From: Pseudoalteromonas lipolytica
GTDB lineage: Bacteria > Pseudomonadota > Gammaproteobacteria > Enterobacterales > Alteromonadaceae
Assembly: GCF_900116435.1 (NCBI RefSeq)
Contig: NZ_FPAZ01000007.1
Location: 186,001 to 250,000, forward strand
Reading direction: 5' to 3'
Length of the DNA: 64,000 nucleotides
The notes beneath the pieces were generated by a model. The model made no database searches. It was not told where the DNA came from and was given only the letters and a program-made list of their open reading frames with translations. Made by a program: the position numbers and the translations under genes. Of the stretch, positions 1 through 8,208 are shown one piece after another (the stretch's first letter is position 1; each line of letters starts with the position of its first letter).

Positions 1-1340
1 TCGAGTAAGGCGATTAAATACGCCGCTAGCTCATATATACCTGGCATCGTTACTTGTAATTTTTGTGCTTTAATCAGCATATGTGACAACCGAATATCGG
101 CACCAAAGCTGAGCATTTGACTGCCAAGCGGTGTCAGCTTGTCATTTTCATCTATGGCTTCCAGCATTTTCAACAGCGCTGTTGCTTGCTTAATTTGTTG
201 CTTGCTTGGTACATCAAGCAGGCTTAGCTCTTCAAGTGAAGCGCCCCATTGCTTTGCCTCAAGTAATAACTGGCTAATATCACTGGTGAGAATGTCTGGT
301 GCGTCGTGATTATTGCGACGCTCAAAGGTTTGCTTACTCCCTAAGCGATACACCACGCCCGGTTCAATACGCCCTGCGCGACCGGCTCGCTGCACCGCCG
401 ATGAGCGCGAAATATTTTGCGTTATAAGCTCTGTAACACCGGTTTTTAAATTAAAGCTGGCTGCACGGCGCTTACCACTGTCAATTACAATACGTATACC
501 TTCGATGGTTAAACTGGTTTCAGCTACATTGGTGGTCAACACAACTTTACGCTTCCCTTTCGTTGCAGGGGCGATTGCAGCTTGTTGTTCTGCTTTGTTT
601 TGTTCACCAAATAAAGTAAACACCTCGCACTGATCTGCAAGGTCGCTTAGTGCTTGCTGCACCCGTAATATTTCGCGCTGTCCGGGTAAAAAAACTAATG
701 CGCTGCCAGCTTGCTCATTGAGCGCTTGTTTAATAATTGCGGGTATATCATCGAGCCATCGGCTTTCGTCTTTGAGTGGAATATACACTTCATCAATCGG
801 GTAACTTCGCCCTTCAGAGGATATTATTGGGCAGTCAAAAAACTCACTGTACCGCTCACCGTCTAAGGTGGCCGACATCAGTAATATTGTTAAGTCGTCT
901 CTCAATGCCGCTTGCGTTTCAAGGGCAAAGGCAAGCGCGGTATCTGCAGCAATTGAACGCTCATGAAACTCATCAAAAATAAGTAAATCAACGCCACTTA
1001 GCTCAGGATCGTTTTGCAGCATACGGGTCAGCATACCTTCGGTGACAATCTCAAGCCGAGTGGCGGGGCTCACTTTTGACTCCCCTCGAATACGCAAACC
1101 GACACTTTCACCGACTTTTTCGTTTTGTTGGCTCGCCAAATACTGGGCAATATTACGTGCAGCCAGACGTCTTGGCTCTAACATGACAATGTGTTTAAAG
1201 TGCCCTTCACGCATTAATGTGAGTGGCAGCCATGTTGATTTACCTGCGCCCGGTGGTGCTTGTAATAAGGCCATAGGGTTATTTTTTATTGTTGTTAGCA
1301 GGGATTGATAAATATCTTCAACTGGCAGCACGTCTGGCAT
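1..1340 (-). CDS. hrpB: ATP-dependent helicase HrpB, C-terminal part beyond the window edge
   Basis: The minus-strand frame is open from the ATG at 1340 to the window edge, giving about 446 N-terminal residues; E. coli HrpB is about 800, so roughly half is missing. Visible DEAH-box helicase motifs in order are APPGAGKST (Walker A) near the N terminus, FDEFHERS (Walker B, DEFH form), SATLDGE, and the C-terminal RecA-domain motif QRAGRAGR. The DEFH box and short N terminus favour HrpB over HrpA. HrpB is a DExH NTPase of poorly defined RNA-related function. The gene is divergent from the csbD-like gene. Truncation is only a window effect; nothing suggests a broken gene. Confidence 0.93.
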   Translation of the reverse strand, partial: MPDVLPVEDIYQSLLTTIKNNPMALLQAPPGAGKSTWLPLTLMREGHFKHIVMLEPRRLAARNIAQYLASQQNEKVGESVGLRIRGESKVSPATRLEIVTEGMLTRMLQNDPELSGVDLLIFDEFHERSIAADTALAFALETQAALRDDLTILLMSATLDGERYSEFFDCPIISSEGRSYPIDEVYIPLKDESRWLDDIPAIIKQALNEQAGSALVFLPGQREILRVQQALSDLADQCEVFTLFGEQNKAEQQAAIAPATKGKRKVVLTTNVAETSLTIEGIRIVIDSGKRRAASFNLKTGVTELITQNISRSSAVQRAGRAGRIEPGVVYRLGSKQTFERRNNHDAPDILTSDISQLLLEAKQWGASLEELSLLDVPSKQQIKQATALLKMLEAIDENDKLTPLGSQMLSFGADIRLSHMLIKAQKLQVTMPGIYELAAYLIALL

Positions 1341-1565
1341 CTCTTACTTTCTTTTTGCCCATTGTATCAAAAAACGATGAACAGCCTCTCATTGAATGAA
1401 AGAATTACAAGGTTTTCCTTAAAACCCAGTACAAATTGCAGGCATGTAACACTCTATGTCTAATCATAATAATAAAAACGATGTAATTCAGTTGGTTATA
1501 TATAAACCATGAATGGCATAACGATTGCTCTTATTAAAGTGAATGTTTAACAAAGTAAGGAGATT

Positions 1566-1766
1566 ATGATGAACAGCGATCGTTTAGAAGGCAATTGGAA
1601 AGAGTTAAAAGGTAAAGCACAACGTAAATGGGGTGAACTTACCGATGGCGATTTAGATAAAATTGAAGGTAGCCGTAAAGAGCTTGTTGGTAAAATCCAA
1701 CAAAAATACGGCAAATCGAAAGAAGAAGCTGAGAGCGAAGTTAGTGACTTTGAAAATAGTCACTAA
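1566..1766 (+). CDS. CsbD family stress-response protein
   Basis: A 66-residue hydrophilic protein beginning MMNSDRLEGNWKELKGKAQ, the CsbD-family signature (NWKELKGKxxxKWGxLTxDDLxxIxGxxxxLxGKIQxxYG). E. coli YjbJ is the nearest familiar relative. Members are small, abundant helical proteins induced by general stress; the biochemical role is unknown. An AAGGAG ribosome site at 1557-1562 lies 3 nt before the first ATG (1566) and 6 nt before the second (1569), so the second may be the real start. It is a single-gene unit, divergent from hrpB and followed by a strong hairpin shared with the convergent GGDEF gene. Confidence 0.9.
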   Translation: MMNSDRLEGNWKELKGKAQRKWGELTDGDLDKIEGSRKELVGKIQQKYGKSKEEAESEVSDFENSH

Positions 1767-1781
1767 TTTTGCACATAAAAA

Positions 1782-1818
1782 GACCCCCAGTAATTGGAAT
1801 GTCCAACTATTGGGGGTC
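1782..1818. terminator. Bidirectional terminator between csbD-like gene and GGDEF gene
   Basis: An inverted repeat with arms gacccccagtaattgg and ccaactattgggggtc pairs over 16 bp with two G-U type mismatches around a 5-nt loop. On the minus strand it is followed directly by a T-run (complement of aaaaa at 1777-1781), so it best serves the GGDEF gene ending at 1845. On the plus strand T-rich sequence follows after about 12 nt. Confidence 0.85.
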
Positions 1819-1844
1819 ACTTCATTTTGGCGGTTTTTTATTAC

Positions 1845-2885
1845 CTAAGCAGGTGAATGTGTTTCACTATCTAGCTCAGCAACGGTTTGGTTTTTACCGT
1901 GTGATTTAGCAAGGTATAAACACTTATCTGCCACACTTAAACAGTGATCAATGCTCTCGTTAGAAGCCCGCTGATGAAGCCCTATGCTCAGCGTCACTTT
2001 AAAATTATGAACCCCTTGTTGAAATGCATGTTGCGCCAATTGCTGGTGAATGTTTTCAGCTAATTGTCTTGCTCTACGCTCATGTCCTTGCGGGGTCACA
2101 ATAAGGAACTCTTCTCCGCCCCAGCGAGCAACAATGTCTTCTTCGCTACTCACACTTTTGAGGATTGAAGCAATGAAAGTGAGCACATCATCACCAATTT
2201 GATGACCATAGGTGTCATTCACTTGTTTAAAGTTATCTACATCAATCAACAAAAAGACAGCCCCTTCGTTAAAACGCGCATCTTGCAAGCATTCCGTAGC
2301 ATAACGGCGATTAAACAAATCGGTCATGGCATCAATACGGGCTAATTTTTGATTTATTTTTAGTTGCTCAATAAGCTCTCGACTGTACTTATTACGGTAA
2401 TACTCGTAGAAACCACCAAGAATACAAAGAATCGAAAAACACAGCATGACACGGGTCGTAAAATAATGATTCGGATAGCTGTAATACCCAAGCTTATCGG
2501 TGAAGTAAAACAGCACTGAAATCACAATAGCCAGTATGATTAAGTCTAATGCGCCGCGTTTTAAACCTCGTATAAAAAAGGTAACAGGCGATACAATAAA
2601 TAACCACAAAGGCCCAGTTCCATTATTACCACCAGACACTATCAAAAAGCACATCATCGAGTACAAGGCATAAAGCATTAACACAGCAATAGTTCGGTCG
2701 CGATTTTTAAGGACAAAGGGCGATACAAAAACAAAGCCGCCAATAACCAGTAAAAAACTGAGCGTTATGTAGCCATCTTGGTAACTTGTAACCGACATTA
2801 CAAAAGAAGTAATGGCACCAATAAATGCAAATACGCGTAAAAATAGCGCTTTATCTTTGTCACTTGCGCTGCTTGAATCAATCAC
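1845..2885 (-). CDS. Membrane-bound diguanylate cyclase (GGDEF)
   Basis: A 346-residue protein. Residues 12-165 form about six hydrophobic segments of an uncharacterised membrane sensor region. A short linker leads to a GGDEF domain (about 183-340) with FLLIDVDNFKQVND for metal and substrate binding and the active-site loop GGEEF at 256-260. The inhibitory I-site RxxD is absent: the arginine position is Ser247. It should make c-di-GMP from two GTP at the inner membrane, without product inhibition by that site (inference). It stands alone, between a bidirectional terminator and the region downstream of the metH operon. The signal it senses cannot be read from the sequence. Confidence 0.92.
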   Translation of the reverse strand: MIDSSSASDKDKALFLRVFAFIGAITSFVMSVTSYQDGYITLSFLLVIGGFVFVSPFVLKNRDRTIAVLMLYALYSMMCFLIVSGGNNGTGPLWLFIVSPVTFFIRGLKRGALDLIILAIVISVLFYFTDKLGYYSYPNHYFTTRVMLCFSILCILGGFYEYYRNKYSRELIEQLKINQKLARIDAMTDLFNRRYATECLQDARFNEGAVFLLIDVDNFKQVNDTYGHQIGDDVLTFIASILKSVSSEEDIVARWGGEEFLIVTPQGHERRARQLAENIHQQLAQHAFQQGVHNFKVTLSIGLHQRASNESIDHCLSVADKCLYLAKSHGKNQTVAELDSETHSPA

Positions 2886-2996
2886 ACCTTTACCCTAATT
2901 TCCTTGCTTTACACTAATAACTTTAACACAAATATTTAAATTTGAAGGATATTGGCCTCATTTCACATGCTAAATGCTGATTAAAAGGAAGAAAGT

Positions 2997-3068
2997 ATGA
3001 TTTTAAAGCGCGTTTTAACGGAGGTAGAAATGCAATTTACCTTAAATAAAAACAAAAAAGCACCGTAA
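2997..3068 (+). CDS. Possible 23-residue small ORF
   Basis: An ATG at 2997, preceded by aaggaa 6 nt upstream, opens a 23-codon frame ending in TAA at 3066-3068. A second in-frame ATG at 3030 has an even better GGAGG (3020-3024) 5 nt upstream and would give a 12-residue lysine-rich peptide. The stop lies inside the hairpin that terminates the metH operon. No family is recognised. Two good ribosome sites are suggestive, but a frame this short is expected by chance. Confidence 0.25.
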   Translation: MILKRVLTEVEMQFTLNKNKKAP

Positions 3069-3085
3069 GTTAAGTACTTACGGTG
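3061..3085 (-). terminator. Terminator of the metA-metH operon
   Basis: Perfect 9-bp arms caccgtaag and cttacggtg around a 7-nt loop. Read on the minus strand, 26 nt past the metH stop, the hairpin is followed by a T-rich run (complement of aaaacaaaaaag), a canonical intrinsic terminator. Confidence 0.88.
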
Positions 3086-3110
3086 ATTTTGAATAGCACG
3101 TTATTGCTTT

Positions 3111-5741
3111 TTACTCTGGCTCATAGCCTAAATTAGGCGATAACCAGCGCTCTGCTTCTTCAAGCGTCATGTTGGTGCGCTTAGCGTAGTCTTCAACCTG
3201 ATCTTTTTGAATCTGCGCCACGGCATAGTATTTAGAATCCGGGTGAGAAAAATACCAACCAGACACCGCCGCTCCCGGCCACATTGCGTAAGAGCTCGTC
3301 AACTTCATACCTATGCGATTTTCAGTATCGAGTAGCTGCCAGATTTTCTTTTTCTCTGTGTGCTCAGGGCACGCAGGGTAACCCGGTGCGGGACGAATAC
3401 CTTGGTAATTTTCGCGAATAAGCTCATCATTCGATAAGTTTTCATCGCTTGCATAGCCCCAATACTCTTTACGTACCTGCTCATGCAAATATTCCGCAAA
3501 AGCCTCTGCTAAACGGTCTGCAACGGCTTTAACCATAATTTTGTTATAGTCATCTTGTTTCGCATCGAAGGCATCAGCAAGGTCGTCTTCTTCAAGCCCT
3601 CCCGTTACGGCAAAGGCACCAAAGTAGTCGGGGGTTCCTTTGGGTGCGATGTAATCCGCTAAACAATAATTCGCAAAATCGGTTTTTTCTGTTTGCTGAC
3701 GCAGATGGCACGAGGTTGTTAACACGTCTGTACGCGTTTCATCGGTGTAAATTTCAATGTCATCACCCACTCGGTTTGCCGGGAATAAACCTATCACGCC
3801 CAGTGGTTGAAGCGCACCTGACTGCTCTAAATCGTCGAGCATCGCATTGGCATCAGCAAATAAGCTTTGCGCTTGCTCACCCACAATTTCATCGTTAAGA
3901 ATACGCGGATACTTCCCTGCGATTGACCATGTCATGAAATACGGTGTCCAATCGATGTACTGTCTTAACGTGGCAATCGAGACATTTTTAAACTCTGTCA
4001 CTCCGAGCTTTTTAGGCACGGGTGGGGTGTAGTTATCCCAGTCAAGTTGTGCGGCATTATCGCGAGCACGTTGAATGGTGACAGGCTTCGAGCGTGGTTT
4101 TTTACGCGATTGCTGTTCACGTACTTTTTCGTACTCCGCTTTGGTTTTTTCTAAAAACGCAGGTTTTAACTCTTTAGACAATAGGTTAGAGACCACACCA
4201 ACAGCACGACTGGCATTATTTACATACACCACACCTTTATCGTACTGTGGCTCAATTTTCACTGCGGTATGGGCTTTCGAAGTAGTAGCACCCCCTATTA
4301 ATAAGGGTAAGTCGAAACCACGACGGGTCATTTCTTTAGCAACATGCACCATTTCATCTAATGACGGCGTAATAAGGCCTGATAAACCGATGATATCGGC
4401 TTTTTCGTCAATCGCGGTTTGTAGAATTTTTTCCGCAGGCACCATCACACCTAAATCGATCACGTCGTAGTTATTACATTGCAGTACTACGCCAACAATG
4501 TTTTTACCAATGTCGTGTACATCGCCTTTAACGGTCGCCATAACCACTTTTCCGTTCGTGGCACCTTCTTCTTTTTCTGCTTCGATAAAGGGGTCTAGGT
4601 AAGCCACTGCGCGTTTCATTACGCGCGCCGATTTAACCACCTGCGGTAAGAACATTTTACCTGCACCAAATAAATCACCCACCACATTCATGCCATCCAT
4701 CAGCGGGCCTTCAATCACATGAATAGGCTTATCAGCTGCAGCTCGGCACTCTTCAGTGTCTTCGTCGATATACTCAGTAATGCCTTTTACAAGCGCATGT
4801 TCTAGGCGCTTTTCAACGGGCCATGTACGCCACTCTAAATCTTCAACTCGCTCAGCTTGCGCCATCCCTGAGTATTTTGGAGCCAGCTCTACAAGGCGCT
4901 CACCCGCACCGGGGTCGGTATTCAGTATAACGTCTTCAACGGCTTTTCTAAGCTCAGCCGGAATATCATCATACACAGCCAACTGGCCTGCATTCACAAT
5001 CCCCATATCCATGCCCGCTTTAATGGCATGGTATAAAAATACTGAGTGGATCGCTTCACGTACGGGGTTGTTACCACGAAACGAGAACGACACGTTTGAC
5101 ACCCCGCCCGACACTTTACAGTACGGTAGGTTTTGCTTTATTCGGCGCGTGCCTTCAATAAATTCAACAGCATAGTTGTCGTGCTCTTCAATCCCAGTTG
5201 CTACTGCAAATATATTCGGATCGAAGATAATGTCTTCTGGTGGAAAACCAATCTCGTCCACTAGAATACGGTAACTCCGCTCACAAATTTCAAATTTACG
5301 ATCTGCGGTTTCTGCTTGTCCGTCGGTGTCAAACGCCATGACGACTGCGGCAGCACCAAAACGTTTAATTAACTTTGCCTGACGAATAAAGGGCTCTTCA
5401 CCTTCTTTCAGTGAAATTGAGTTTACAATCGCCTTGCCTTGAATACATTTTAAGCCGGCTTCAATGACTTCCCATTTTGATGAGTCGATCATGATCGGTA
5501 CTTTAGAAATATCTGGCTCAGAGGCAATCAAGTTCAGAAACTTCACCATCGCGGCTTTTGAATCCAACATGGCTTCATCCATGTTGATATCAATGATCTG
5601 TGCACCATTTTCGACTTGTTCACGGGCAACATTAAGGGCGGTTTCGTAATCTTCTTCCATGATCAATCGCTTGAACATGGCTGAACCGGTCACATTGGTA
5701 CGTTCGCCGACGTTAGTAAATACTGCTATTTGTTGTGTCAT
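3111..5741 (-). CDS. metH: Methionine synthase MetH, pterin, cobalamin and activation modules (split C-terminal part)
   Basis: This 876-residue protein matches E. coli MetH from about residue 350 to its end: a methyltetrahydrofolate-binding module ([11 protein letters not shown] at 10-20), cobalamin cap and Rossmann modules with the base-off motif GDVHDIG (cobalt-ligand His409, E. coli His759), and a C-terminal SAM-dependent reactivation domain ([10 protein letters not shown]). The homocysteine-binding domain is absent and is encoded by the separate gene just upstream. An AAGG 8 nt before the ATG overlaps the upstream stop region, and an in-frame TAA lies 15 nt before the ATG, so this is a real start and not a misread fusion. 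It would work as a complex with the upstream protein (inference). Confidence 0.95.
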   Translation of the reverse strand: MTQQIAVFTNVGERTNVTGSAMFKRLIMEEDYETALNVAREQVENGAQIIDINMDEAMLDSKAAMVKFLNLIASEPDISKVPIMIDSSKWEVIEAGLKCIQGKAIVNSISLKEGEEPFIRQAKLIKRFGAAAVVMAFDTDGQAETADRKFEICERSYRILVDEIGFPPEDIIFDPNIFAVATGIEEHDNYAVEFIEGTRRIKQNLPYCKVSGGVSNVSFSFRGNNPVREAIHSVFLYHAIKAGMDMGIVNAGQLAVYDDIPAELRKAVEDVILNTDPGAGERLVELAPKYSGMAQAERVEDLEWRTWPVEKRLEHALVKGITEYIDEDTEECRAAADKPIHVIEGPLMDGMNVVGDLFGAGKMFLPQVVKSARVMKRAVAYLDPFIEAEKEEGATNGKVVMATVKGDVHDIGKNIVGVVLQCNNYDVIDLGVMVPAEKILQTAIDEKADIIGLSGLITPSLDEMVHVAKEMTRRGFDLPLLIGGATTSKAHTAVKIEPQYDKGVVYVNNASRAVGVVSNLLSKELKPAFLEKTKAEYEKVREQQSRKKPRSKPVTIQRARDNAAQLDWDNYTPPVPKKLGVTEFKNVSIATLRQYIDWTPYFMTWSIAGKYPRILNDEIVGEQAQSLFADANAMLDDLEQSGALQPLGVIGLFPANRVGDDIEIYTDETRTDVLTTSCHLRQQTEKTDFANYCLADYIAPKGTPDYFGAFAVTGGLEEDDLADAFDAKQDDYNKIMVKAVADRLAEAFAEYLHEQVRKEYWGYASDENLSNDELIRENYQGIRPAPGYPACPEHTEKKKIWQLLDTENRIGMKLTSSYAMWPGAAVSGWYFSHPDSKYYAVAQIQKDQVEDYAKRTNMTLEEAERWLSPNLGYEPE

Positions 5742-5751
5742 TTCGGCTACC

Positions 5752-6819
5752 TTAGTTTAAGTTACACGCTTCAAGGCCCGATAAGCGCATACGCACTTCA
5801 AGCTCAGGCAATGGACGAGGCTTAACTCCTGCAAGGCCTTTGGCAAAGGCTTTAATGTGTGCAGGGGTTGTACCACAGCAACCACCAACAATATTAATAA
5901 AGCCTGACTTGCCCCAATCGATTATTTCTTCTGCCATTTCAGGTGCTTCTAAATCGTACTCACCAAACTCATTGGGTAAACCTGCATTAGGGTGAACCGA
6001 GGTAAAAGTTTCACAAACGCGTGATAACTCTTCGACATATTGGCGTAATAAATCCGGACCCAGTGCGCAGTTAAGACCAATAGATAACGGCTTAATATGA
6101 CGAATCGAATTATAAAAAGCTTCGGTCGTTTGCCCCGATAAAGTTCGCCCTGAGGCATCAGTAATGGTGCCTGAGATCATGACAGGCAACGTGCGCCCTG
6201 CTTGCTCAAAGGCTTCTTCTACCGCGAACGAGGCCGCTTTTGCATTTAAGGTATCGAATATGGTCTCGATTAAGATTAAATCAACTCCCCCTTCCATCAG
6301 TGCCAAGGTTGATTCAACGTATGCTGTCACCAACTTATCAAAGCTAATGTTACGATAACCGGGGTCATTGACATCAGGCGAAATAGAACAAGTTTTTGAC
6401 GTTGGCCCTAATACCCCCGCCACATAACGAGGTTTACTTGGATCTTTTGCTTCAAATTCATCGCAGACACTTCGAGCAAGCTTGGCTGATTCTAGGTTGA
6501 TCTCACGGCTTAAATTCGCCATGTCGTAATCTTCCATCGAAATAGTGGTGGCATTAAACGTATTGGTTTCGATAATGTCGGCACCTGCATTAAGGTATGC
6601 GCGGTGAATATCAGCAATAATCTTTGGCTGAGTAAGGCTTAATAAATCATTATTGCCTTTTATAAGGACATGCCAGTCTTTAAAACGCTCACCGCGATAG
6701 TCTTGTTCTTCTAATTTATGTTCTTGGATCATGGTGCCCATCGCGCCATCGAGGATCAAAATTCGCTGCTTGAGCGCCTCGGTTAATTGTTCGCGTTTAT
6801 TCACTGCATTACTCGGCAT
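5752..6819 (-). CDS. Methionine synthase homocysteine-binding module (split N-terminal part of MetH)
   Basis: A 355-residue protein equal to the first domain of E. coli MetH, ending [11 protein letters not shown] exactly where the interdomain linker starts. The zinc ligands that activate homocysteine are present: the cysteine in GLNCALGPD and the pair in VGGCCGTTP (E. coli Cys247, Cys310, Cys311). The fold is the Hcy-binding TIM barrel also used by stand-alone S-methyltransferases. It overlaps metA by 11 nt and is followed after 10 nt by the rest of MetH, so the two parts are probably translated together. A stand-alone S-methylmethionine:homocysteine methyltransferase is the alternative, but the MetH-specific sequence and the matching lack of this domain next door argue against it. 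Confidence 0.93.
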   Translation of the reverse strand: MPSNAVNKREQLTEALKQRILILDGAMGTMIQEHKLEEQDYRGERFKDWHVLIKGNNDLLSLTQPKIIADIHRAYLNAGADIIETNTFNATTISMEDYDMANLSREINLESAKLARSVCDEFEAKDPSKPRYVAGVLGPTSKTCSISPDVNDPGYRNISFDKLVTAYVESTLALMEGGVDLILIETIFDTLNAKAASFAVEEAFEQAGRTLPVMISGTITDASGRTLSGQTTEAFYNSIRHIKPLSIGLNCALGPDLLRQYVEELSRVCETFTSVHPNAGLPNEFGEYDLEAPEMAEEIIDWGKSGFINIVGGCCGTTPAHIKAFAKGLAGVKPRPLPELEVRMRLSGLEACNLN

Positions 6820-7756
6820 AGTTGTTAGTCCTTACGTCTTGGCTAACTAGGTTAATATCATACGGTGTTGTTTGGTACACGTAGTAGTTTAACCAATTCG
6901 AAAACAATAAAAAGGCGTGACTTTGCCATGTTTTCGACGGTTCGTTATCTGGGTTATCGTCAGGGAAATAGTTTTCTGGTTTTGGCGCGTCGTCTGACTT
7001 TTCGCAGTCGCGTAAATATTCCCCTTTTAATGTATGCGCATCATACTCAGGATGGCCCGTTATATATACTTGGCTGCCTGATTTATTCTTAATTAAATAC
7101 GCCCCAACACGCTCAGACCCTGCTAATACTACTAAATCATCACAGCTGTTAATTTTTTCAATATCAATGTGGCCATAGCGCGAGTGCGGAACTAAAAAGG
7201 TATCATCAAAACCGCGCGTTAACGCGGCATGCTCAAAATAACTTTTGTGCGTAAACACGCCACTGAGCTTATTAGGCATTAACTCTCGTTTTAAACCATA
7301 GTGATGATAAAGCCCTGCGTGAGCCGCCCAACATGAAAATAATGTTGACGTAACGTGGTGCTCAGCCCAGTCTAAAATCACTTTTAACTCATCCCAGTAA
7401 GCAACATCGTCATACTCTAAATGTGCAAGCGGCGCGCCTGTGATGATCATGGCATCGTAGTTATTGTCTTTTACTTCAGAAAAATAACGATAAAACGTAT
7501 CGAGGTGTTGCTCTGAGGTACTGCTACTTCGGTGTGTGTCTAAACGCAGCAGCTCAACATTCACTTGCAACGGTGAATTAGCCAACAACCGAATAAACTG
7601 CACTTCGGTTTCCACTTTATTCGGCATTAAGTTTAAGATGGCCAAACGCATTGGACGAATTTCTTGCGTTTTCGCACGACTTTTAGGCATTACAAATACG
7701 TTCTCTTGACGTAATTTTACAATTGCGGGCAATTCATCTTTGACTGTAATGGGCAT
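6809..7756 (-). CDS. metA: Homoserine O-acyltransferase MetA
   Basis: A 315-residue MetA/MetAS protein of usual length. The catalytic Cys142 (FSCWAAHAG), His235 and Glu237 (TGHPEYD) fall at the same positions as in the E. coli enzyme. It activates homoserine with succinyl- or acetyl-CoA at the first committed step of methionine synthesis. Residue 111, which in characterised members is Gly for succinyl-CoA and Glu for acetyl-CoA, is Ala here (GAPLAHLEY). First gene of the metA-metH-metH operon, with MET boxes and a promoter upstream. A GGAG ribosome site precedes the ATG. Acyl donor is therefore uncertain; succinyl-CoA is the likelier because Ala is small. Confidence 0.95.
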   Translation of the reverse strand: MPITVKDELPAIVKLRQENVFVMPKSRAKTQEIRPMRLAILNLMPNKVETEVQFIRLLANSPLQVNVELLRLDTHRSSSTSEQHLDTFYRYFSEVKDNNYDAMIITGAPLAHLEYDDVAYWDELKVILDWAEHHVTSTLFSCWAAHAGLYHHYGLKRELMPNKLSGVFTHKSYFEHAALTRGFDDTFLVPHSRYGHIDIEKINSCDDLVVLAGSERVGAYLIKNKSGSQVYITGHPEYDAHTLKGEYLRDCEKSDDAPKPENYFPDDNPDNEPSKTWQSHAFLLFSNWLNYYVYQTTPYDINLVSQDVRTNNYAE

Positions 7757-7788
7757 AGTGGGCTCCGAGCATACTTATTAGACTGCTA

Positions 7789-7816
7789 ATTATGAACGGA
7801 TAGTTAGAAATTTCAA
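7789..7816 (-). promoter_or_regulatory. metA sigma-70 type promoter
   Basis: On the minus strand TTGAAA (7811-7816) and CATAAT (7789-7794) are separated by 16 bp, and the minus-10 lies 32 nt before the metA start. The minus-35 hexamer overlaps the weakest of the adjacent MET-box repeats, which fits repression by MetJ. Confidence 0.6.
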
Positions 7817-7837
7817 CCTCTAGATGTTTAGATGTCC
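7814..7837. promoter_or_regulatory. Tandem MET boxes (MetJ operator)
   Basis: Consecutive 8-bp units caacctct, agatgttt and agatgtcc match the MetJ consensus AGACGTCT at 5, 6 and 6 of 8 positions with no gaps, as MetJ arrays require. They sit directly upstream of and overlapping the metA minus-35 element. MetJ with S-adenosylmethionine would repress the whole metA-metH operon (inference; metJ is not in the window). Confidence 0.65.
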
Positions 7838-8208
7838 AAATGATTTTTTTATTTGTGCTAAAGCAATCTCTTAGGAAGCCAGTTTCGTTGATGCGCAGGC
7901 CCTTAAATTGCCAAAAGCAGTGCCTCTACGAATGACGGTTGTGTTTAATCACGATAAAAGAGCAAGCATCTCAAAAAGTGGCTTGTTACTGTGTTTAAGC
8001 CAACACCGCTGTAAAAATGACTTTTAAGCCTTTGTGCAATGCTTATAAGGCGCTTACTCTGCATTTATGCTCCTTAAATGCATGCGCTATTTTTGCAAAG
8101 CAGTGCCATGATATTAAGCCCCTGATAAACGCTGAATTCTGTATTTTGAGGTGGTTTGGGTATACAATAGTGGCTGTTAATTTTTCTTATAAATTGAAGG
8201 CTCTTTTC

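Larger units (their letters stand above)
7757..8208. other. Intergenic region between divergent metA and ettA
   Basis: A 452-bp stretch without a supported gene. The metA-proximal half holds the MET boxes and metA promoter listed separately. The frame upstream of ettA is open back to 8017 but lacks homology to the EttA N terminus and has no good ribosome site, so I read it as a noncoding leader. A possible minus-10 sequence (TACAAT, 8163-8168) lies 40 nt upstream of ettA, without a convincing minus-35. Confidence 0.6.

Noticed and set aside
1494..1508. GGTTATATATAAACC near-palindrome upstream of csbD as an operator
   Set aside because: Low-complexity AT core; no supporting promoter geometry.
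5742..5751. Sequencing frameshift as the cause of the split metH
   Set aside because: Both parts end and start cleanly at the linker, there is an in-frame stop before the second ATG, and a ribosome site is present. Not excluded without reads.
8017..8208. Extended N terminus of ettA from 8017
   Set aside because: EttA homology starts at 8209 with a GAAGG site; the upstream residues match nothing and have no ribosome site.
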